Assembly: GCA_002171155.1 (NCBI GenBank)
Contig: NHHF01000074.1
Coordinates: 1 to 9,457, forward strand
Direction of reading: 5' to 3'
Length of the DNA: 9,457 nt
Origin: Betaproteobacteria bacterium TMED156
GTDB lineage: Bacteria > Pseudomonadota > Gammaproteobacteria > Burkholderiales > Burkholderiaceae_A
The position numbers and the translations under genes were made by a program. The notes beneath the pieces are model-generated. The model was not told the DNA's origin and made no database searches. It saw nothing but the letters and a program-made list of their open reading frames with translations. Positions 6,071 to 9,457 of this stretch are shown in pieces; positions within the stretch are counted from its first letter, which is position 1, and each line of letters starts with the position of its first letter.

Positions 6071-8184
6071 TGACAATTGAAAAATTTGAAAAGTTAGATT
6101 TAAAAGAAATTAAAGTAGTAAAAGTGTTCTGGGACAATCAAGATCGATATGCTGAAATTCCTAAATCACTTTATAAAAAACTTTACAACGCAACTCACTT
6201 ATCTATGGGTCAGTTTGACAATACCTGGTATGCAGATGATCATTTAGCAGAAAGAATTAATTGGATAAAGAGACAAAATGATAAAAATTTTGTTCCGAAA
6301 GCTAAAATAATTTCCATAGACGAAATGATTATCGTAAAAGATTTAAATGATATTGTTAAAAAGTTAAAAGACATAGATTACACTCATATGATATTGATGC
6401 CGTTAGGTTGTATAATGGTTAGACCTCAAAAATTAGCACATGGAATTTACAAGCAAGTCATGAACTATCCCGAAGCAAATGTGTCTGGTCATATCATGCA
6501 TACTGGTCTGTGGGAACAAAAAGCAGGCAGAGATCAATATCAAAATTTATTTACAATGCACGAGCAAATGTTAATGTTATCAAAACAAGCAATTGATAAT
6601 ATAAAAAATGACAATTTTGTTTTTAACAACACTATACGTTATCACACAAATGATTGGATAAAAATTGCTAGATCGACTGAATCGGTACATGACGATTATA
6701 CTCCATTGAAAATATACAAAGATACTTTTTCAAACGATAAGATAGTAATGAAAAAAGAACGTAACAATTTTGGTTTCTGTGAAGACTTAATACAATATGC
6801 TATGAAAAAAGACTGGACCATTTATAATTTAAATGATACTTTAAGAGCTAGTAAATTATATTCATATCACAATGATCGAACAGATGAGTTTATAAAATAT
6901 TCTGAATCTAATATGAAAGATATAGAAGAAGACAACGACAAAAAAAATATAGTTGATGGGCATTATAGATTTTTTAAAGCTCTAAAATCTCATACGCAAG
7001 ATACATTTTTTGGTTACAATAATGAATTAATTTCTAAAGAGCTACCAAGAACAAAGTATGATAGCTTTGTTGGGGTTGCCTCAGGATTTTTACCTTGGTT
7101 GTATCTTTCAAAATATCACTTTGATAAAAACACTAAAGTATTTCTTATTGATATAAATGAGACAGCTTTAAAGTTTCAGAAATGGTTTTTACAAAATTAC
7201 AATCCAGATATAGATCAAACGTGGAAAGATATTGTGGAGCAGTTTGCTGAAGTTTATAACAGAACTTCTCAAGGCCCGTTGTTTATCGGCGATGAAGATT
7301 ACGTAGAACAATCAAATAAAATATGGAAGCAACAAAAAATAGAATTAAACTCTAAATGGAATGAGATAAAAAACTATACGTATGAATATAAGTGTGACTC
7401 AATAATGAAGTCAAAACCGATTGAAGATTTTATTAAAGACAAGCAACGCCCAATGTTATGGTTGAGTAATGTTTTTAATTACAGGGGTAATTGGTTTACA
7501 GAAACAAACTTTGAAAGTTATTTAAATGATTTGATATCAGCCAATAGGTTAGTACAATGGATAGGGGCGACACCATATGGACCACAGTCGACTGGACCTG
7601 GTTCTAAGAAAGTCACAGGTAAAAAGTTTTATTCTCAAAAGACATTTCCAGAATTCGATACTGAACAATTTTTAAATGAGATAAACTTATTAGAAGAAAA
7701 CAAATTATTTACTGATCACAGAGGTGGCGGACATCCTGGATGGAGTAGTTTTGTTGTGCATGGCATTGATTGGAACAAAACATTACACTATGATCATTAT
7801 GGGTATACAAGTGATGATGAAACGCCATATAAATTTACTGATAAGGCCAGAGAGTATATACCAAGCATTGTAAAATATTTTGAAGAAAATCAAGAACATT
7901 TTCACAGAATTTATCATAGAGTTAGAATTATGAAACTGGCACCAGGTGGGTATATAGGAATACATAATGATAATCCTAATGAAGATACTTGGGCATTAAA
8001 CATGGCGATTAACAATCCAAATGGATGTGAAATGCATTTCTGGACAAAAAAATATGAATATCTTGGACAAGTTCCATGGACACCACAGTCATCATATAAG
8101 ATAAGAATTGGCCTAAATCACATGGTTAGAAATATGAGTAATGAAATTAGGTATCATATGATAATTCATGGTAGACATAGATAA
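6070..8184 (+). CDS. Three-domain protein: glycosyltransferase-like N-terminus, methyltransferase-like middle, Asp/Asn beta-hydroxylase-like C-terminus
   Basis: 704 residues. Residues 329-704 are a clear paralogue of the upstream 412-residue protein. The middle has DSFVGVASGFLPWLYL (331-346), VFLIDINETALKFQKWF (357-373) and RPMLWLSNVF (460-469). The C-terminus has GWSSFVVHG (557-565), YHRVRIMKLAPGGYIGIHND with H632/D634, LNMAINNPNGCEMHFW, and NHMVRNMSNEIRYHMIIHG with H684 and R694. These are the probable Fe(II) and 2-oxoglutarate ligands. The extra N-terminal region (1 to about 328) has no paralogue here. Its THMILMPLGCIMV (105-117), VSGHIMHTG (138-146) and FTMHEQMLMLSKQAI (161-175) are reminiscent of GT-A-like glycosyltransferase-related phage proteins. 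I see no DxD motif at the expected strand, so activity is uncertain. It probably acts with the two genes before it. Confidence 0.75.
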   Translation: MTIEKFEKLDLKEIKVVKVFWDNQDRYAEIPKSLYKKLYNATHLSMGQFDNTWYADDHLAERINWIKRQNDKNFVPKAKIISIDEMIIVKDLNDIVKKLKDIDYTHMILMPLGCIMVRPQKLAHGIYKQVMNYPEANVSGHIMHTGLWEQKAGRDQYQNLFTMHEQMLMLSKQAIDNIKNDNFVFNNTIRYHTNDWIKIARSTESVHDDYTPLKIYKDTFSNDKIVMKKERNNFGFCEDLIQYAMKKDWTIYNLNDTLRASKLYSYHNDRTDEFIKYSESNMKDIEEDNDKKNIVDGHYRFFKALKSHTQDTFFGYNNELISKELPRTKYDSFVGVASGFLPWLYLSKYHFDKNTKVFLIDINETALKFQKWFLQNYNPDIDQTWKDIVEQFAEVYNRTSQGPLFIGDEDYVEQSNKIWKQQKIELNSKWNEIKNYTYEYKCDSIMKSKPIEDFIKDKQRPMLWLSNVFNYRGNWFTETNFESYLNDLISANRLVQWIGATPYGPQSTGPGSKKVTGKKFYSQKTFPEFDTEQFLNEINLLEENKLFTDHRGGGHPGWSSFVVHGIDWNKTLHYDHYGYTSDDETPYKFTDKAREYIPSIVKYFEENQEHFHRIYHRVRIMKLAPGGYIGIHNDNPNEDTWALNMAINNPNGCEMHFWTKKYEYLGQVPWTPQSSYKIRIGLNHMVRNMSNEIRYHMIIHGRHR
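7911..7935 (+). repeat. 25-base direct repeat, copy 2 (oxygenase core)
   Basis: Identical to 5770-5794 and in the same reading frame, encoding YHRVRIMK. Flanking bases diverge, so this is a conserved patch within an older duplication, not a fresh tandem copy. Confidence 0.85.
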
Positions 8185-8191
8185 AAAACTA

Positions 8192-8220
8192 TTGACAACC
8201 AGCCTAAATAAATGTTATAT
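8192..8220 (+). promoter_or_regulatory. Sigma70-like promoter for the sliding clamp gene
   Basis: A perfect -35 box TTGACA (8192-8197), a 17-base spacer and a -10-like TTATAT (8215-8220) lie in the 69-base gap before the clamp gene. A transcript would start near 8227. This suggests host RNA polymerase drives the clamp and following gene early in infection, independently of the late promoter upstream. The -10 box matches consensus imperfectly, and TATATT one base later is an alternative. I saw no terminator hairpin in the gap. Confidence 0.6.
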
Positions 8221-8240
8221 TAATAAAAATAACAAACGTC

Positions 8241-8245
8241 GGAGG
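8241..8245 (+). promoter_or_regulatory. Strong ribosome binding site for the sliding clamp
   Basis: GGAGG, eight bases before the ATG at 8254, is the strongest Shine-Dalgarno sequence in the window. It fits the need for abundant clamp protein. Confidence 0.85.
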
Positions 8246-8253
8246 ATAACAAA

Positions 8254-8997
8254 ATGTTAAGAGATGTATTACTAGATATTGTAAAGCACACGCATTCTCT
8301 GGGATTTATTCAAGCAGTAAAACTTGAAAGCACAGATGAAGGTACAAGTGTTGAGGCAATGGACGATGATAGAACAGTGGTTCTAAAAGGTAAGCTAAAA
8401 AATAAATTAGATAACGTTCCTGGATTAATTGGAATGGGTAGACTTGGTGTATTATCAGGTTACTTAAACTATGAAGCATATGGCAAAGATGGTGCAAACA
8501 TCGAAGTTATGACAAACACAAGAGATGGTGTAGAAACAGCAGAAGAGCTTAAATTTACATCACCTGGTGGTTATACTGCAAACTATAGATTCATGGTTAG
8601 TTCTTTAATTGAAGAACAATTGAAAACAATCAAGTTTAAAGGTGTTGAATGGGATATTACAGTACAGCCAACACAACAAAATATTAAAGACTTGACATAC
8701 TTTAATGGTATCATGGGTGGCTTTGAGCCAACATTTGTTGCAAAAACAGATAATGACACATTAAAGTTTTATATTGGAGACGGCGCAAATGACAGAGTTG
8801 AAATTCCATTTGCTCAAAACGTGCAAGGCAAACTAACTAAAGGTTGGGCTTGGCCATTAGCACAGGTATTGAGTATTTTGAAATTAAGTGATACTTCACA
8901 AGCAAGTATGTCATTTAGTGATCAAGGTGCTATGCAGATATCAATTGATTCTGGTACAGCAACTTATGATTATATACTTCCTGCTAGGAGCCAATAG
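8254..8997 (+). CDS. 45: Sliding clamp, DNA polymerase processivity factor, T4 gp45-like
   Basis: 247 residues, slightly longer than T4 gp45 (228). In the family, three subunits form a ring around DNA that tethers gp43; in T4 the clamp also activates late transcription through gp55 and gp33. The N-terminus MLRDVLLDIVKHTHSLGFIQAVKL and the DNVPGLIGMGRLGVLSGYL segment (about residues 53-71) fit the T4-like clamp, whose matching region contains YDLNGFLGILSLV. The C-terminus WAWPLAQVLSILKLSD...GAMQISIDSGTATYDYILPARSQ fits the last clamp strands. Identification relies on resemblance to marine T4-like gp45 proteins, the T4-like polymerase upstream and the strong promoter and ribosome binding site. 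It stands apart from the polymerase, with accessory genes between, unlike the T4 order 45-44-62-regA-43. The next gene overlaps its stop by one base. Confidence 0.85.
   Translation: MLRDVLLDIVKHTHSLGFIQAVKLESTDEGTSVEAMDDDRTVVLKGKLKNKLDNVPGLIGMGRLGVLSGYLNYEAYGKDGANIEVMTNTRDGVETAEELKFTSPGGYTANYRFMVSSLIEEQLKTIKFKGVEWDITVQPTQQNIKDLTYFNGIMGGFEPTFVAKTDNDTLKFYIGDGANDRVEIPFAQNVQGKLTKGWAWPLAQVLSILKLSDTSQASMSFSDQGAMQISIDSGTATYDYILPARSQ
8986..8990 (+). promoter_or_regulatory. Ribosome binding site that decides the GTG start at 8997
   Basis: AGGAG at the end of the clamp gene, six bases before a GTG that overlaps the clamp stop (TAGTG). The first in-frame ATG is about 95 codons later, inside the conserved region, so GTG is the likely start. 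Confidence 0.8.
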
Positions 8998-9457
8998 TGT
9001 CAAAGCCATATGGAGAAGATCTAACAGCCAGCCACAAAGACTATGCTGTGTTTTTACCAGCAGTCAGTGGTTTTTATCAAACTTACGTAAGTAAGCAACA
9101 ACAAACAGGCGGAACTGACAAACAGTTTGTGCCAGATGACAGAATCCCAAAAGGATTTGAAAATGGTATTGAAGGACTAAACTTTCTTAACAAAGAAAAA
9201 GGTTATTTCAATTACAAATACGGTTTGTACTCAGCCGGTCATGCTCATTTAGATGTTGAAAAGTCTATTGTGAATGAATCAATGTTTCACACAAGAAATA
9301 AAGAAGATACTATCATCGTAGGTGACAGTGGTGGATATCAAATTGGTAAAGGTGTGTTGAAATTTGATTGGCAAAATTTTAAAGGTCAATCTGCAAACAC
9401 AATGCGTGATAAGATTCTGCATTGGTTAGAACTTACAGCAGATTGGTCAATGGTGTT
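8997..9457 (+). CDS. tRNA-guanine transglycosylase (TGT)/DpdA-like protein, 5' part (runs off the window)
   Basis: The first 153 codons of a GTG-initiated frame remain open to the window end. The product begins MSKPYGEDLTASHKDYAVFLPA. IIVGDSGGYQIGKGV (106-120) matches the TGT-superfamily DSGGYQ motif; D110 corresponds to the catalytic Asp (D102) of Zymomonas TGT. WLELTADWSMVF near the edge fits the following strand, which in TGTs leads to a substrate-binding Asp. TGTs exchange guanine for a 7-deazaguanine in tRNA. The related DpdA proteins do this in DNA, and phage DpdA proteins help evade restriction. Which substrate applies here cannot be decided: the nucleophile Asp and any zinc site lie downstream, and no queuosine or preQ0 synthesis genes are visible. 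Coupling to the clamp suggests expression with the replication genes, which would suit DNA modification. Confidence 0.72.
   Translation, partial: MSKPYGEDLTASHKDYAVFLPAVSGFYQTYVSKQQQTGGTDKQFVPDDRIPKGFENGIEGLNFLNKEKGYFNYKYGLYSAGHAHLDVEKSIVNESMFHTRNKEDTIIVGDSGGYQIGKGVLKFDWQNFKGQSANTMRDKILHWLELTADWSMV

Noticed and set aside
8204..8210. CTAAATA before the clamp gene, similar to a late promoter
   Set aside because: It matches only part of the octamer and sits within the spacer of a better sigma70-like promoter; kept only as a weak possibility.
8888..9094. Forward open frame of 68 codons across the clamp/TGT junction
   Set aside because: It overlaps both the clamp end and the TGT/DpdA-like start in another frame; the DSGGYQ-containing frame with GTG and AGGAG is clearly the coding one.

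Overview
This window looks like part of a T4-like (Tevenvirinae-related) myovirus genome, most plausibly a marine one. The evidence is a family B DNA polymerase with gp43-type motifs, a gp45-type sliding clamp, an exact T4-type late promoter octamer (TATAAATA), strongly A+T-rich DNA, and near gapless packing of genes on one strand with ATGA, TAATG and TAGTG junctions. The low GC and gene mix (saccharopine-reductase-like enzyme, SDR epimerase, radical SAM enzyme, Asp/Asn-hydroxylase-like oxygenases) fit phages of AT-rich marine hosts such as SAR11/Pelagibacter or low-GC picocyanobacteria. The host assignment is inference.

Layout, all on the + strand: the 3' end of a saccharopine-dehydrogenase/reductase-like gene (1-209); DNA polymerase gp43 (206-2920); a compact NAD-dependent epimerase/dehydratase (2917-3687); a late promoter (3683-3690); a radical SAM protein with a C-terminal cysteine-rich region (3717-4829); a two-domain protein with a Rossmann/methyltransferase-like N-terminus and an Asp/Asn-hydroxylase-like C-terminus (4832-6070); a larger paralogue of it with an extra N-terminal domain of about 330 residues, possibly glycosyltransferase-like (6070-8184); a sigma70-like promoter and strong ribosome binding site (8192-8245); the sliding clamp gp45 (8254-8997); and the 5' part of a GTG-started tRNA-guanine-transglycosylase (TGT/DpdA)-like gene running off the window (8997-9457).

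The polymerase and clamp form the replication core. The polymerase ends in a hydrophobic/acidic tail resembling the clamp-binding peptide of RB69/T4 gp43, so the two products probably bind each other. Between them sits an accessory cassette of tailoring enzymes. Its last three genes are packed behind their own late promoter, which suggests expression late in infection, separately from the replication genes. Their substrate cannot be read from the sequence. The TGT/DpdA-like gene behind the clamp suggests 7-deazaguanine base exchange in DNA or tRNA. The most interesting items are the tandem fused paralogues (possibly an undescribed tailoring system together with the radical SAM protein) and the TGT/DpdA-like gene.

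No RNA genes, insertion sequences, CRISPR arrays or clear terminators were seen. No gene-free stretch exceeds 70 bases.
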